The notes below the pieces were generated by a model. The model was not told the origin of the DNA and searched no databases. It was given only the letters and a program-made list of their open reading frames with translations. A DNA stretch of 64,000 nucleotides from Cyclaneusma minus (Eukaryota > Ascomycota > Leotiomycetes > Marthamycetales > Marthamycetaceae): NCBI GenBank assembly GCA_037179335.1, contig JAKZHN010000031.1, positions 248,001-312,000 on the forward strand, in the 5' to 3' direction. Below, one piece after another: positions 34,401 to 47,142 of the stretch; the stretch's first letter is position 1, and every line of letters begins with the position of its first letter. A program made the translations under genes and the position numbers.

Positions 34401-35200
34401 GTAATTGAATTTTCTCTGAATGCTCAAACAAATATACCTAAATAACATACAAACACGTGACTACCCCTGCCCCTCCCTAGATATATAAAGGAGAAAGACC
34501 TCCACGGCCCCAAGTCTTCTGTGCCCCCAGCAAATGGGTACCTGGAAATATGCAGCAAGACTCCCCAACGACCAAGGTCTTCAGCACTGAAAATGGCCCA
34601 CACTCGTAGAAAGTAAAGTCCATACAAAAACGACAAAATCTGGCATTTAGCGTCGCAGGTCGCTTACTGCTTCCAGGCCCGTCGTTCAACAACATCCGGT
34701 GCTTTCCCCCCCTCAATATGATATCCTGCTGTTACCGGCAGCCATCATTGCCGCATGACCGAGCTGCCATCAATCCCCTTGTATGGTGCACCAAGAACAA
34801 GGGCCAAACAAAGAATTTGTAACCTGAAAAGTATCCCCGACTTCCCTCTCCCTTTCCTACTTAATTATATAAAGGAGGAAAGCTCTCAATCTCTTCCTCT
34901 CCAAATCTCTCCAAGGAAGTACAACTATTCTATGCCACCATAGCAATCAAAGCCTTCAGCGCTCGCGATAGTCCACACTTGTGAAAGCTGGACATTCATT
35001 CATAAACACGACCGAATCTGCATCTAGCGTCACCCTACCCTTCCAGGTCCGCACCTTTTGCTATTAATATCCCATGCTTCCACCGCCAAAGGCCCAAACC
35101 CAGCGTCTGCCGTCACTCGAATAAACCCCGCCTTATAAAACCCAGCTGCTCTCAAATTCCCCAGACGCCCCTTGAATTAGGGACAGATGAACCCCATCAC
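31500..35200 (+). repeat. right array of diverged repeats of about 330-385 bp (plus orientation)
   Basis: A TATATAAAGGGGGAAAGC-type block occurs near 31607, 31936, 32739, 33081, 33431, 33759, 34118, 34482 and 34867. Successive intervals are 329, 803, 342, 350, 328, 359, 364 and 385 bp. Each unit also has a CCTAGCTGCTGTCAACTC-type block (31523, 32656, 33007, 33348, 34018 and degraded copies) 50-120 bp upstream of the TATA-like block. Each also has a TTTAGGCCC...CCACCGCCAAATCTG-type block further upstream. The long 803-bp interval holds extra sequence (about 32200-32560). Unit order is the mirror image of the left array. No shared open frame survives across units. Confidence 0.75.
32569..32589. 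repeat. paired CACGTG palindromes
   Basis: GCACGTGC occurs twice 5 bp apart, within GC-rich sequence that also holds CTAGCTAGCCTAGCGCTAAGCG. CACGTG is the core site of bHLH factors. The pair lies in the extra segment of the right array. Confidence 0.5.
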
Positions 35201-36004
35201 GTGGCATGTAGACTTTTGCCTCAATCTCCACCACTGATACGTTCCAATACGCAGGTGCAAAATCCAGTCCTCAAGAGACAGTTCGAGCCGTCTTTCCGCG
35301 ATCCATGAAATTAGGAGTTAGGAGCTTGCATTAGAGCGGCCGAGCAAAGGACTGCCTTTATACCTAGCAACGCAGGCATCTAGCTTACCAGCGACAGCCT
35401 ACATGGGGCACGTGCTGCATATGATCAGAGGGCTGAGGCTCGAACACGTTACACAGAACGTACTCCCTCCCTCCTATCCAACATTCATTCCAAACTTTCC
35501 ATTTTCTCGCCCGGACATCACATGATCACAATCAACATCCGCTCAATCTTCACCTTCTCTTACCACACAATAGCATCTTTCCTAGCCAGATAAGAGTCCC
35601 TGAATCTCGAACAACAAGCCGTGCATGAAATACACATAATCGCTTTCACTAACAAGCTACCAGCTATCTAGCGTAACCCACTACCCAGTGCGCTACAACG
35701 CACTCTGCGCAGCTCGCAACCCAGTAAACTCAACAGAACAAAAAAAAAAAAACAACGCTGGCGAGGCTCTGGTATCAATAGTACTCGCAAGAAAGCACTA
35801 AACTCGACGCCCCAAACCGCGGCACCGAGACGCCCCGCACGTTCGCCCGCTCGAAAGTAACGTAACGCCATGTTCATCAAGTCATGCAAAGCGCCCTCTT
35901 CCCCGTAACAAAGCTGCTCCTCAGAAGAAGAGAATAATGCACCACCACCACAAACCCACACCCACACCCACACCACTTCTCCCACCATTCCACCTCACCA
36001 CCAC
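35201..36004. other. intergenic region, 3' of the Munc13-like gene
   Basis: No gene seen. A run of A near 35742-35752 and a CCACAC-rich stretch (35945-35975) are the only simple-sequence features. Confidence 0.5.
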
Positions 36005-39000
36005 TCAACCCCGCCGAATACTAGCACCCGCCCCAAACCTCCCCAGTCCGCCACCCGCCCCACCCCCCGCCAAGCTCTGCCGCACAATCATCTCCGCCGC
36101 CTGACTAGCCGCCAACCTCTCCTTCTGCCTGCTGCGATCCCTCAAATACCCACTTGCCTCCGGTCGCATGCGCAGAATCCTGAGAATCATATCATCACTC
36201 GGATCCGCCTGCGCCTCTCTCCGCTTCTCCTCCTTCGCCTTCTTCATCGTGCCCAGATTCCTCGACAGCATGATAGATTTTGTTCTCCTCACTGACGTAA
36301 CACCGAGATAATTAGGAACGCCGGAGAACGGGGCGTTGGTGGAGGGAGAGAGGGAGGGGGGCGTGGAGAGGTGCTTGGATGCGCGTTGCGCGGTCGCGGT
36401 CGCCATGCGCTCGGAGGTGCGGATGAGGTCTTCGGTGGATTCGAAGTAGAAGAAGTTTAGCGAGGCGAGCTCGCTGTACTTGGGCGATTTCAATACGTCT
36501 TCGGGCACGCCCATGACTTCGCCGGTCTCTTCGTCTTTGGCGTTGAAGAATTCGAAAAGCAGCTGCAGCCAGTGGAACACGACGTCTACTTCTGGCGGAC
36601 TGAGTGGTCTTTGCGTGGATGGTTTGTCAGAAAGCGGAGGCACGAGGAGCGATTCGACGGCCATGAGGACTTCTTTCCACAAGCGCGTCATGACCATGAT
36701 CATAGACGCATCGGTCAGGGTTTGTTTCATAATCGCAAAGTTCTCATCGAAGTAAGTGAAGAGCGGCTTCAGCACAGATTCTTTGTCGATCTTCGCGACC
36801 GGGGCTGCACTGGTCGAGTTGCGGTTTTTCCAGAGCGACGTTACGGAGGCGACGGATATAGACTGGTTGCTTTGGAGGGAACGGAGGGTTTCACGGGATA
36901 GGGAGGCATAGATGAATGTAGATAGCTGGGAAGGGGTGTTAGATATTATGTTTGAGATGGCAGGTGAAGGGGAAAAGGCAGTAAGGGATGAGCAGAGTAA
37001 GCGGGAAATGGGGAGGCTTGCTTTGTCTGTGATCTTGCGCGTCATGTCGCGCTCGGTACGCTTGAGCATGCGGAAGGCTTTGCCGAAGTAGAATTGGATG
37101 TCGTCGCGCTCGCCTTCCATGCTTACACGCATAAGAAGGCGGCCTTGAGTGTCGAGATTGAGCCAGTACTCGCGTGGCAGATAGTCGCTGAAGTGGGCTG
37201 GGTCCAGTTTCAGGGAGGTTCGGCCAACGTAGTCATGGTCACCGAATGTGTCCCAGTCCCAGATCGTGGCAATGATGTTCAGGGGGCCTTGGACGGTAAT
37301 GTCCACGGACTCATCCCATCTTGGACTCAAGCTTCGCATCACAACACGAGTCTTGGCAAGACGCTTTTGGTACTCGTCGCCAAGGACAACGTACGGATCG
37401 CTGGTTCCGTTCGAATCGCAGGCCTTCAATTCTTCGGCTTCGACGATCTTGATGGTGAAGACGTACTTGTTGGGCCGGTGTTGTCTGTCACGAGGAGTCT
37501 CGTTCTTCTTCAAGACTTCGGCACAGGCATCAACGTTCATTACCTTCTCCAACTTGTCCAGTTGCATAATGGCAAACTCGATGTTGTTCAGCTTGACGAA
37601 AGACTACTTGTGTATTAGCAATGTACGTTCATTGTGTAAAGGGAGCTGCGGCGGGGAGAATGGCAAGGGGAAACTCGCTTCTGGGTAGAACTGGAACGGC
37701 TCAATCTTCTCTTTATTAGTCCAAATATCCTTCGCCAACTGCATCCACTTCTCCTGTCTCGACTGCGCCTGAGCCGCCTCCTGCGCCGGGCTCTGCCGGT
37801 CCATCTCCTTCGTAAACTTCTGCTCCAGAACCTCGCAGTATCTCGCCAAGCCATTGCCAAAAGTCCTCGACAATGCAGTCATGAACTTGGCATACTGGAC
37901 ATCATCGTCCCAGTTCAGCTGGAAAATCTGCTCGCTCGTCTGGTTGAATATGCGGAACAGATCGATGACAGAAACACTGTGTCGCTCCTCGTCCGAAGCA
38001 ATGTTGCCAGGATGCGAGACGCGGACTTGGAATTCGTCTTGAGCGATGGCTTGGTCAACTAAGTCGACCATCTTCTCATCGGCAACCTTGATCCAGCGCC
38101 ACACAAAATCAGCAAGCAGCTCTTCGATATTGAAGACGAAGGGGAGATCGGGCAGGGCATCCTGATGGATACGGCGAATCTCCACAAGTTCTCGGTACAG
38201 GTCGAAGCCATCTTGCAAATCGACCTCCGTCTGATTCGTTTCCGCAACCTTGAGGATTCTCTGTATAAGAGCATTCGCATCGCTCTCGAAGCAAGGAAAC
38301 ATCGTGGCCACGAGAATAGTCAGTGGGTTGACACCCATGATATCGGGCTGTTTCTTGTATCTCTTCTGGATCCGCTCACACAATCCAACGACGGCTTTGC
38401 CAAGTTGAACAACATGGAAGAACTGCCAGTCGGCCTGTACCTGGGGGATTTTCTCCTCCAGATAGCCTCTGTAAACCTCTGCGGCCTTTGCATGGAGTCC
38501 TTCAGTAAGCGTCTCGGCGTACGCATCCAGGTCCTCGGGGTTCTTCGAAAACGACGGATCATCGTAGATGTGACTGTCCAAGATGACCATAATAGGACCA
38601 GGAGACGGCGGCTTCGACTCATAGCAATGCTGCAATAAATCGTAAAGATCGCGCAGCAACGCATCATGCAGATTTGACAAAGTCTGTCGATACAGCGCAA
38701 AATCCGACAGCGTCCAATGGCTGGGTTCAATGTCTGCCAGTCCCACGGGGTTTTCCGATCCCTTGTGCTTAGCATCAGGCGGAGGGTTCTTGACAAAATC
38801 AAAAGCCGCATCCAGCTCCTCCAAGCCAATTTCCTGGTCGATGAATTTCTGCGAGGCGACATCTATGTACAGCACAAGCTTAGAGATTTGGGGAATTCTC
38901 CAATGATGGGCCATCTCGTTCATGAGCTCAATTGACTGCTTGGATAGCAATGGTCTTGCTTCTTCGCCGCTTTCAGCAGGGTCCGAATGCATCTGATCAA

Positions 39001-40312
39001 ATGTCATAGCATGCACGAGTACTTCTCTCAGGTAAGCTCGCGGGTCCGTAGGAATAAAGGTGTAGGATGACTCCTCAAGATACAGCTTGGGTGTGCCGTC
39101 ATCGACTAGCGACAAGCTCGATAGAGCAGCAATATCTGGCATTGATGGATCAAACGCCGTCGACATCCTGCTAGAGACAGGGCTCATAACAGCCTTTCCC
39201 AAGTCCGAGAAAGTCCTTTCATCCGAACTTGAGGTAGGGCTGGAAGGCAACGTCTTGTTTGACGCAGCCGGTGCATGCGACTTGAGCAGGTCCGGTCGAA
39301 GTTTGAGAATATCCAGCATCATCTGTTCCACAACCGGTTTCTCAGCCTTCTTCCACTCCTCATACGCCTCATCGAGGTCGAAATCCTCCTTGTTCAGCGT
39401 TCGTTTCGAGTTGATTGTCATGCAATGCTGATACGATTTGAGATCCGTCAGAGCCGCCTCCTCCGTCCAGATATTCTTCTGGGCATCAATATCTTTCTGC
39501 ACCTGGGTGTTCGTGACGCCAAAAATGCTCGCAACCACCTGCACCATATGCATATCCTTCACAGCATAGCTCAAGGGAACCGTGACTTCAATCGTAGCCG
39601 GTTCGCCCTCCGCCTGCTGCGTCGTCACATACAGATCCTGCGCACTCGTCAAGAGCTTCTTCTCCAGCGTCGCCAGACGAATCATCAGCTCCGGCCGATC
39701 CTTATGATCATTATGGTCCTTCAGCGTCGCCGACACCAGTCTCACGAACAGCGCCACATGTCTGTCAACCATTTTCTTCCACGAGTCGTCGCCCGGCGCC
39801 CGCACCATCTGCAGCGCCTTGGTCGCCTTGGAGTAGAAAATCAGCACCAGATCTTCCACACGACGTTCCTTGTCCATGCGCCTCTTGAACTGCTCGTCCG
39901 TCATATGAGTGTAGGCCTCCGCAAAAGTCCTCTTGATATCCGCATCCGCGTATCCAGGCATCTTCTCCGTGCCCTGCATCACTCCCCGCATACGCTTCTC
40001 CAGCTGCGACATAAAGCCGTGCGGGAATTTCCCACTCTTGCTCTGTCCAAGGACAGCAAAATCCTTCATCAAATCGCCAATCGCGACCGTCGTCGACACC
40101 CTCTGCGGTGCCTTTGGCGTATTGACATATTGCTTCCGCTTCGCTCTGACCTGAAGCAGGTGATGGAGGTAAGCCACGCGCAGCGCAAATGAGTATGCTT
40201 CGTGGTGCGTAATAGATTTGGGCCGAACCCGCGAGGTCGGTTTCCGCGCGATGCTCTGGAGACTGCTGATCCGGCGGCTCGGCTTCTGGGAATGGGTAGA
40301 CGCAGTCGACAT
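36005..40312 (-). CDS. Munc13/UNC-13-type C2-domain protein
   Basis: Best model has three exons (37679-40312, 37022-37603, 36005-36925), 1378 aa. The long first exon contains the helical MUN/MHD-type region found in fungal Munc13-like proteins (DUF810 kind). A C2 domain follows at about 920-1020, with KIVEAEELKACDSNGTSDPYVV and DWDTFGDHDYVGR supplying the Asp residues for calcium binding. The C-terminus has a second helical segment and an Arg/Gly-rich tail. Munc13 relatives act at membranes in vesicle priming; S. pombe Git1 is a related protein in cAMP signalling. Both introns appear to start with GC (gcgagt and gcaagc) instead of GT. The first is required to avoid a stop and gives FYPE-SFVKLNNIE. 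The second is optional, since its 96 bases are open. Start is the first ATG. Confidence 0.82.
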
Positions 40313-42168
40313 CTTGGCTTCTCTATGCCGGGCAGCTCAGTATAGGAACACAATTGAAAGCAGCTGCGAGATTCGACTCCTACTTATTCAGCTTCCGGTG
40401 ACAACAGCAAGTATCGTAGCTCCTGGGGCATCGAAGGGGATTGACTGAGACAGTAGTTGACGCTTCGACACACCGGTGCCGTCTCCTTCTTCGCTCTTCC
40501 CACTCGGATTCGAAAACCAAAAAAAAAAAAAGAAACGAGCTGTTCGCACTTTTTGAGCTAAGCTGGCAAGGCTCGAGAAATGCAGGTTTCGTCTTTGCCC
40601 TTGGCCACTGCTGGCAATTGGAGGTGGAGTGGAGGAGATGGGTCCGGCGTCAAGGATACAAGTGTACTGCGACGTCTGGCTCTTGGGGCACATGCCAAGC
40701 GCCCATATGACGCCGAACTACAGGCGCCATCCGGCCGGCACTGCAAGAAAAAGTACATGTACATTTGGCGAACCAGAAGGCCCGTATCACAAAATGCGAG
40801 CCCCTGAAACACATTACCCCTCTATTTGTACAGCTTCAAATGTGCTCGAATGTTTCCAAATGGCAAGTACATAGTAATTTCTAAGACTTTGTGGTCGATA
40901 ATAAGCGATGGACTCTGTCGACTTATTCACAGCTTCTGCACAAACACATATTCATCCCATCCTCGTCATCCATTCATCCATTCATCCATTCAATAGTTTC
41001 CGTAATAATATATACCAGATAAGTAACGGGCCTCTGGAATCGTTACAAATACCTGTAGCAACTGCTTGGTGCGAGCTTGGTGCGAGCTGTGACCGAGGAA
41101 CGAGCATGTATCAAAGCTGCACACCACAGCCTCTCAGTTGAGCATCACAGGAGCTGAGCTTAATAAGATCGGTCACCTGTGTTACTGCGTTTTCTTCAGA
41201 CTTCTCTCAATAAATGATTCAGTTATCAGCATCATCCGAGTTCAAAGAGGTTTGAGATCATGCCCAGCAGTCAACACAAACCTTCCAGCAGAAGTCTCAG
41301 AAACTTACCTACCTACTTACGGTAGAGACATCGAAATTCGCATATTGCCATCTCAGATCTGTACCCTACCTACATACTCTGTAACCTCACTACCTTCAAT
41401 CTTCTTCTTCAATCTTCTTCAGTCTCCCATTTCTCCCACACAAGAACCGCAGGTAGCAGTCACCCAAAACCCTCATCCAAACCCCCCAACAACCTCCAAA
41501 CAAGTCTTTATTCACTTTATTCACTTCATCCACTTTACCGCCCTCCGCAGTCACGCGCGTATACACTTTATACAGAACTGCAAAGGTACCTTAACCTATC
41601 TTCAACTCAAGTACTATTCCCCCCGACAGGGGCCCCGGGCCCCGGCCCCCCCCATCAGACTATCTCACTTTAGCACGGCTATCTCACAAGTACTAGATCA
41701 ACATGGGCACACACTGGCCACCATCCTCCCAGTACAAATAAACCAATCCCATTTACAAGGTATTCACAAAAGGAATTTCAGTTCATCCCCAACTCCACCA
41801 AATGCCGGGCTGGAATGCTTGACTCGAGGGCAACGAAAAAACACACAAAAAAGGAACGAAAACTGTGCAAAAACAGCATTGCAAAAACATGCAAAAATGC
41901 GAACTGATGCCACCACCGATGCTTGCTGCGCGGCTTCGAAATATCCCCACGAGAATACATAACCATTGCGACATCTCCCCAGACGCGGATGAATTACCAC
42001 ATTCTAGTGTTCACGGGGTTTTTTCACACTGTGTGATTGAGGATCTATCGACAGCTCAGTCCCACCCCCTGAGGAGGAGACAGGATGAGAAGGGTGTTCG
42101 ATGGATCCTCAATCACAGACTATGAGCTTTTCCCTCTCTTCCTTCCTCGTGGACCTCGAGGGAGAATA
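40313..42168. other. intergenic region, 5' of Munc13-like gene and 3' of FLC-like gene
   Basis: No gene supported. It contains CATTCATC repeats (40965-41000), TACCTACC-type stretches (41300-41400), and a GGGGCCCCGGGCCCCGG palindromic run followed by C8 near 41628-41652. Open frames here lack domains. Confidence 0.5.
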
Positions 42169-44583
42169 CTAGTAAGCCATGCCCCTGTATCCACCACCAT
42201 CATCAGGTCTCGGCGGTCCCCTGTATCCTCCACCATTAGGCGATGGTCCTTTGTATCCTCCACTGTAAGGTGCTTGTTGGTTATTGAATCTCGGCAACGA
42301 GGGTCCTCTCGAATCCTGCGCCATAGGTGCCGCACTACCAACCAAATTATCCGAACTTTCATTGCTCAGCGGTCGGTGAGATCCCAACTGGAACTCGCGC
42401 ATCGGAGCCGGATGTTTGGGATCGTAAGCAGGATCGTCCGCCAAGAAAGGTTGCTTATGCTCCAAGCTCTGAGTCGAAGCCATTTTCGTCGGATCCATGA
42501 GCAGCGAGTTGCGCGCATCGAGGGGCGTGAGATCGTCAAGGTCGCGGTTGAGTTTTTCTGTTCCCAAGCATATCAGCAATTGCTCTCTCTCTCATTTTCG
42601 ATGATGGGAATTTTGGGGGCTAGGGGAATATGGGGAAGGGGAGGAAAGCTTACCGGCTGCCTTGCGACGCTTGCGATGCGGATTCACCTTGACACACCCA
42701 ATAATCGCATTCACACAAATCAGAATCCCCAGCGCCGCCGTCATCACACTCTGGATCGCAATCAGCACCACGCCCGTGACCGTCTGCGTCGTCTGGCTAA
42801 TCCCCAACTCCTCGACAAAAACCAATATGCAGACCACACTCAACACTCGCACAATCTGAATAAAGATATTAATCACATTGCCCGCCCTGCGCTCATATGG
42901 TCTTGACCAAAGTAACAAGCAAAGCATCAACGACTCGATAATCAGTTGTGCGACGCTTTGAGTGAGGCCTTTGCCGTCGGCGGCGGCAAGTACGCAGCCT
43001 TTGGCAAACATGTAGGCTATGACGGGGACGAAGAGCCACCAGCAGTCCTTCTTGTACGAGTCGTAGAAAATGCTGTACTTAAGCCAGTTGTCTTTCTTGT
43101 CGTACAAAGCGGATGCGTCTCCTTCGGAGCGCTTCGAGATTTGTGCAAGGCGCCAAATCTTGAACGTAAAAAAGGCCAGGATGCCCGTGAAAAGTGCGAG
43201 CGTGACACCAGCCAGCAGTTTGGCAGCCCACGAATCGCCATTGGTGAATTGGTAGATGCAGTAAAGCACCCAGGTACCATACAAGATGAGCACCAACTGG
43301 GTGATCGTGCGTGCCATGGTGCGCCAGTAGTGTTTGCGGAAACCGGTGAGCGATTTAGGGAAACTGGCGAACAGTGCCCAGACTTCGATAATCAACTTGA
43401 CGAGCAGGATGCCGACGGCGATGGTGGCAATCACGATGGACACGATGAGGAGGACGGTCATGAAGGTGTTGGCTTGGGGGACGGAGAGTTCTTCAACGTA
43501 GGCTTGGATGCCGGAGACGAAGTGCTGGACTTCGGCGTTGGTGGAGGAGGCGAGGGTGCTGTTGGATGCTGAGGTGTCGGTGGAGTTGGATGCGCTGACT
43601 ACGACGTCTCGGGAATAAAGCGCGGTAAGGATTTGTCGCTGGATTAGGGAGCGCTTAGATGAAGAAGACGAGGTTTGGAACTCCAGAGTTGCGTTTTTCA
43701 GGTATTGGACATTGTCATCGGTCAGATTTCCACCAGTCGCAGCGCGGAAATTGTCGATGGAGGTTTGCATAGCCGTCCAGGGGATGATGCCGGTAGAGAA
43801 TCCAAAATTCTTGGCAAAGCTGCGGTAGACGTCCGGGTAGTTGACCGTCATCATGCCGTTCATGGCCATGCCTTGGAACCATCCCATGACTTCGCCGAAA
43901 CTAGGACTTGCCGTACCAAAACCTCCGGTAGTTCCACCCGCTGCTGCTGCGCCGACTGCTGAAGCTGCACCGGCTGCGAGAGCTACGGCTGCTACTCCGG
44001 CGGCCACGTAGGAAACAGCTGGGACTGCTACGGTTTTGCCATTGCCTACGTCGGCTTCCACGCATGCTACATCCTCGTCGGCATCGATGGACTTGAGAGT
44101 CATCGTGGCCTGCGCATCGATATCGGGAATGGTAAAGGCGATGGACGGGATCTGGGAGGCATACTCTGAGGGAATTGCCTGGGTGCCACTTGCGGAGAAG
44201 GTACCGGAAGGAACTATATATTGTTAGCTGGGGCGTGTCGGTGGCTTGTAGATGTTATTTGACATACCTGGACACAGCTGCTCCACATAGGTATTCGAGG
44301 CGCAAGGATTGAAGCTGTTCGAGTAGACATTGATGCCATAAGCAACCACATTCATCGTAGCCGTGACATTCATCTCCGCAGCACTGGTGCCAGCCACATT
44401 GAAGGTAACCACTTCATTATCAGCATTGTAAGAAACGTCCAGGGCGGTAACAGTGATGTTGGAGTCGGATCCACATGTCGTGAAGCTGGATGTTGTGAGG
44501 ACCTGGGTGGCAGCAACTCTGGCAGGCAGTGCGCCGAGGAGCGCCACGGAGGCGAATGAAGTGAGAGTTGATTGGAACCGCAT
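42169..44583 (-). CDS. FLC/TRP-like membrane protein with an ML-like lumenal domain
   Basis: Three exons (44268-44583, 42654-44213, 42169-42557) join in frame to 754 aa. A signal peptide (about 1-24, ending ARVAA) precedes an ML-like lipid-binding domain, with Cys in TTCGSD, NPCASN, QLCP and VACVE. Next is an Ala/Gly-rich helix (VAAGVAAVALAAGAAS). From about residue 330 come eight or so membrane helices, such as TFMTVLLIVSIVIATIAVG, LFTGILAFFTF and LIAIQSVMTAALGI. This order is that of fungal Flc1-3 and TRP-like proteins, linked to FAD import into the ER, wall integrity and calcium. The cytosolic tail is Pro/Gly/Tyr-rich (GGGYRGPP repeats). Donors are gtatgt and gtaagc. The product likely sits in ER or plasma membrane. 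Confidence 0.87.
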
Positions 44584-47033
44584 TTTGGCGGTAGTTGTTG
44601 TTTTTCCCCTTGGTTGTTCCCCTTTCCTGGCCCCAATGGCCGACTTGTGTACGGTGACGGTCGAGGTTGTGGTCTATTTGCGTGTATACGTCGGGGGGTG
44701 AACGTCGTCTACTGCGCTTCGAAACAACCGAGCCAATATCTCTGCACTCGGCTGCGCTGTAATATTCGAGATCGATTCGATAATGTTCGACGGGAATCAA
44801 CGGCGGTCGAGCGACATTCGAGGTACGATTTTGTCTTTTCAATACAAACGATTATGGTTGGAAGAGGAGGCCGAGGATCTACCTGGAACGAAGTGAAGCG
44901 ACGACAAAAAAGAGATCAAACGAGGCGACGGAAGAATTAGCGAGCGAGGGTGAAAGAGTAGAAGCTATCCGGCCCTGAGAGGCGTGGGATATGATGGCTT
45001 TTCCGACTCTTTCACGGGGAGACGGTGACGTTACGACGGCGGATTGACAGACTCTCTTGGACTGCCACGAGGGGGCAGGAGCGGATGAGAGAAGGCAAGG
45101 CGCGAGTCGGAGTGGGTGGGTAGGATCTGAAACGACTGGCTCTCCTGTCTTCACAGGTCGTGTGTTCAGCGGCAATGCTCTCGCCCACTGTCGACGGTGT
45201 GGTGACTTCGGGCGTTAGGGGTCAAGATTTGCGTTGGCGGGTAACGAGAGGTCGTGTGTGTATGGAGTCAACGAGGGAAATGGGATTCAAGTCCCCCGGA
45301 ATGATTTTCACACGGCAACAGCGCAGCACAGACAGGCAACAAAGCACGCTTGAGGCCGACAAAGATGAGAGAAGGTGACCAAGACAGCTCGCACTCGCAG
45401 CAGAGGACGATCCTTTCGCGGTCGTGGCACGCCCATGATCAACAAGCCCTTGCCAGACTTTCGCAACAGCAGGCAAATCATCAAATCAAAGGGCGCCGTC
45501 GCCTGCTCAGGGCTTGGACTGGGCTCGGGGCGGTCTAGACATCTGCGCTTGCGAATTCACAGCCGGGATGGAGCAGGGGCAGTTTGCAAGCAGGTGCACC
45601 CCAAACGCTGTTCAAACAAGGATCGAAGCCACAGCGACACAGACGGTTAGACTCGTGGGTGTTAGTCAGGAGAGCGACACAGGTGATTGGCGCGGACCGG
45701 GCTCGCCCTGGCCATTAATAGCAGACACGGTGCTTGGCGCCGACAGACCCTTGCCAAGCCCCTGAGTTGATTCGATATGTGAATTTCTGTCACGGCTTTG
45801 AAAACTCGCTGCGGCACATAGCGGCTGTGCAGACGCCATTCCTGGTTAAGCAGCTTTAAGCAGCTTTAAACCTTGACCTCGTATTTGGCCGTTATCAAAT
45901 AAATATCGTCGTCATGCTCGCACAAGGTTCTTTGGCAGTTGTTGCCCGTTGACAAAAGCCCGACCCGGGCCTCGGCCTCGGCTTCAAAAACGACCTAAGC
46001 TGCACAGAATCTTCAGTCGCAGCAAAAACACGGCTCACGCACGAGCCACCCACCATTTATGTGCCAGATCGAGCTGCATTTCCTCTCCCTGCTCTGGCAC
46101 CTGTCAGTCCCTAGCGCATGGGTCTGGAGAATACGAAGTGGCAGAAGTGGGCTCAAGCCAATCAATCTGAATGAAGCATTATGCGTATGAGACAGCGTCC
46201 GCGCGACGACCAAGCATAATCCCTCCCATTCCATCCCGAATTTCCGTCTGGAAGTGGCCGTCACGGATCTTTCGAGAAGAGGACGTTGTTGGCGCAGATG
46301 CTGAAAAACAACGGGCGCGAAGAGCGTGCTTTTGTACTGCGATGTCTGCGAAGCAAGTTTATAGCGACGTTGATATTCTTATAGCGTTGTCTATATGATA
46401 TAAGATAGGATCGGCGAGCTCAAAATAGCTTCACCACAGGTCCGAGTCCGAGTTGGACTAGGAAACGCCGTTTCCGCCACACCTCAGTTGACAAACAACC
46501 AGTACATGACCAGATTTGAGCGTTGCAAGTGCGACTCTCTCTTGAAACTTCAAAACTCCTTTTCTTTATGTGTCATCCGGCCAGATGCATGTGTCCCATA
46601 TCTCAAGATCTGATGGGTGTGGTGTCGTATGTGATCTTCAATTCCTATTGAGAAAACCATGGGACATCAGGGTACGGTACCAAGTTATTCCGCACGCATT
46701 GTCGCAATGATTTTTGGTTTCCAATATTTGGTCACTCAGAAAACTACTGGGCATTCACAAACACTTTGAGAACCAGTTGCAGTACCGTGGGACGAAAAAG
46801 TCTGGATACGGTATAGAGTTTCCAAGTCAAATAACTAGGAATATTCCAAGTATCTGGGAGTATTCCAAGTACTACTACTTGGGAGCTTTCCAAATGATTG
46901 AGAGTTTTCCGATTTCCGAGTGATCGGGAAATCCCTGGGCGTTTACGAGTCCGCCGACGGCTGTACTATGATCCTGTGATTTTGAAGTTCGGTACCAGGC
47001 ATCGGCACAACTTTCGAGTTTCGAAAATTGCAG
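44584..47033. other. 2.4-kb intergenic region, no gene supported
   Basis: No open frame here shows a domain or clean exon structure. A duplicated TTAAGCAGCTTTAA (45847-45872) and repeated ATTCCAAGTA/CTGGGAGTATTCC pieces (46840-46875) are the only local patterns. A T-arm-like GATTCAAGTCCCC near 45288 lacks the rest of a tRNA. Confidence 0.5.
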
Positions 47034-47040
47034 TATATAT
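47034..47040 (+). promoter_or_regulatory. TATA-like element of the gene at 47158
   Basis: TATATAT lies 118 bp before the ATG, directly upstream of the CTTCACC-type leader repeats. Confidence 0.45.
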
Positions 47041-47086
47041 CTTCTCACTTCGACACCTTCACAGTTCACTTCGGCACCTTCACTTC

Positions 47087-47142
47087 GGCAGCTTCACCTG
47101 AACAGCTTCACCTGAACAGCTTCACCTCAACAGCTTCACTTC
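47087..47142 (+). repeat. 14-bp minisatellite in a 5' leader
   Basis: Four 14-mers in a row: GGCAGCTTCACCTG, AACAGCTTCACCTG, AACAGCTTCACCTC and AACAGCTTCACTTC. Shorter CACCTTCACTTCGG pieces precede them from about 47050. The array ends 15 bp before the ATG, so it should be transcribed as leader RNA. Confidence 0.85.

Noticed and set aside
25000..35200. CRISPR-like reading of the repeat arrays
   Set aside because: Units are about 350 bp, strongly diverged and in eukaryotic DNA; there are no short identical repeats with unique spacers and no cas genes.
39275..40192. 305-codon open frame antisense to the Munc13-like gene
   Set aside because: It is His/Arg/Leu-rich, has no domain, and is a mirror of the codon usage of the sense exon, which has clear family content.
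44420..44842. Minus-strand frame upstream of the FLC-like start
   Set aside because: It overlaps the first exon in another frame; the exon with signal peptide and ML-like Cys pattern is clearly the coding one.
45280..45310. T-arm-like GATTCAAGTCCCC suggesting a tRNA
   Set aside because: No matching acceptor stem, D-arm or anticodon arm could be found upstream within a normal distance.
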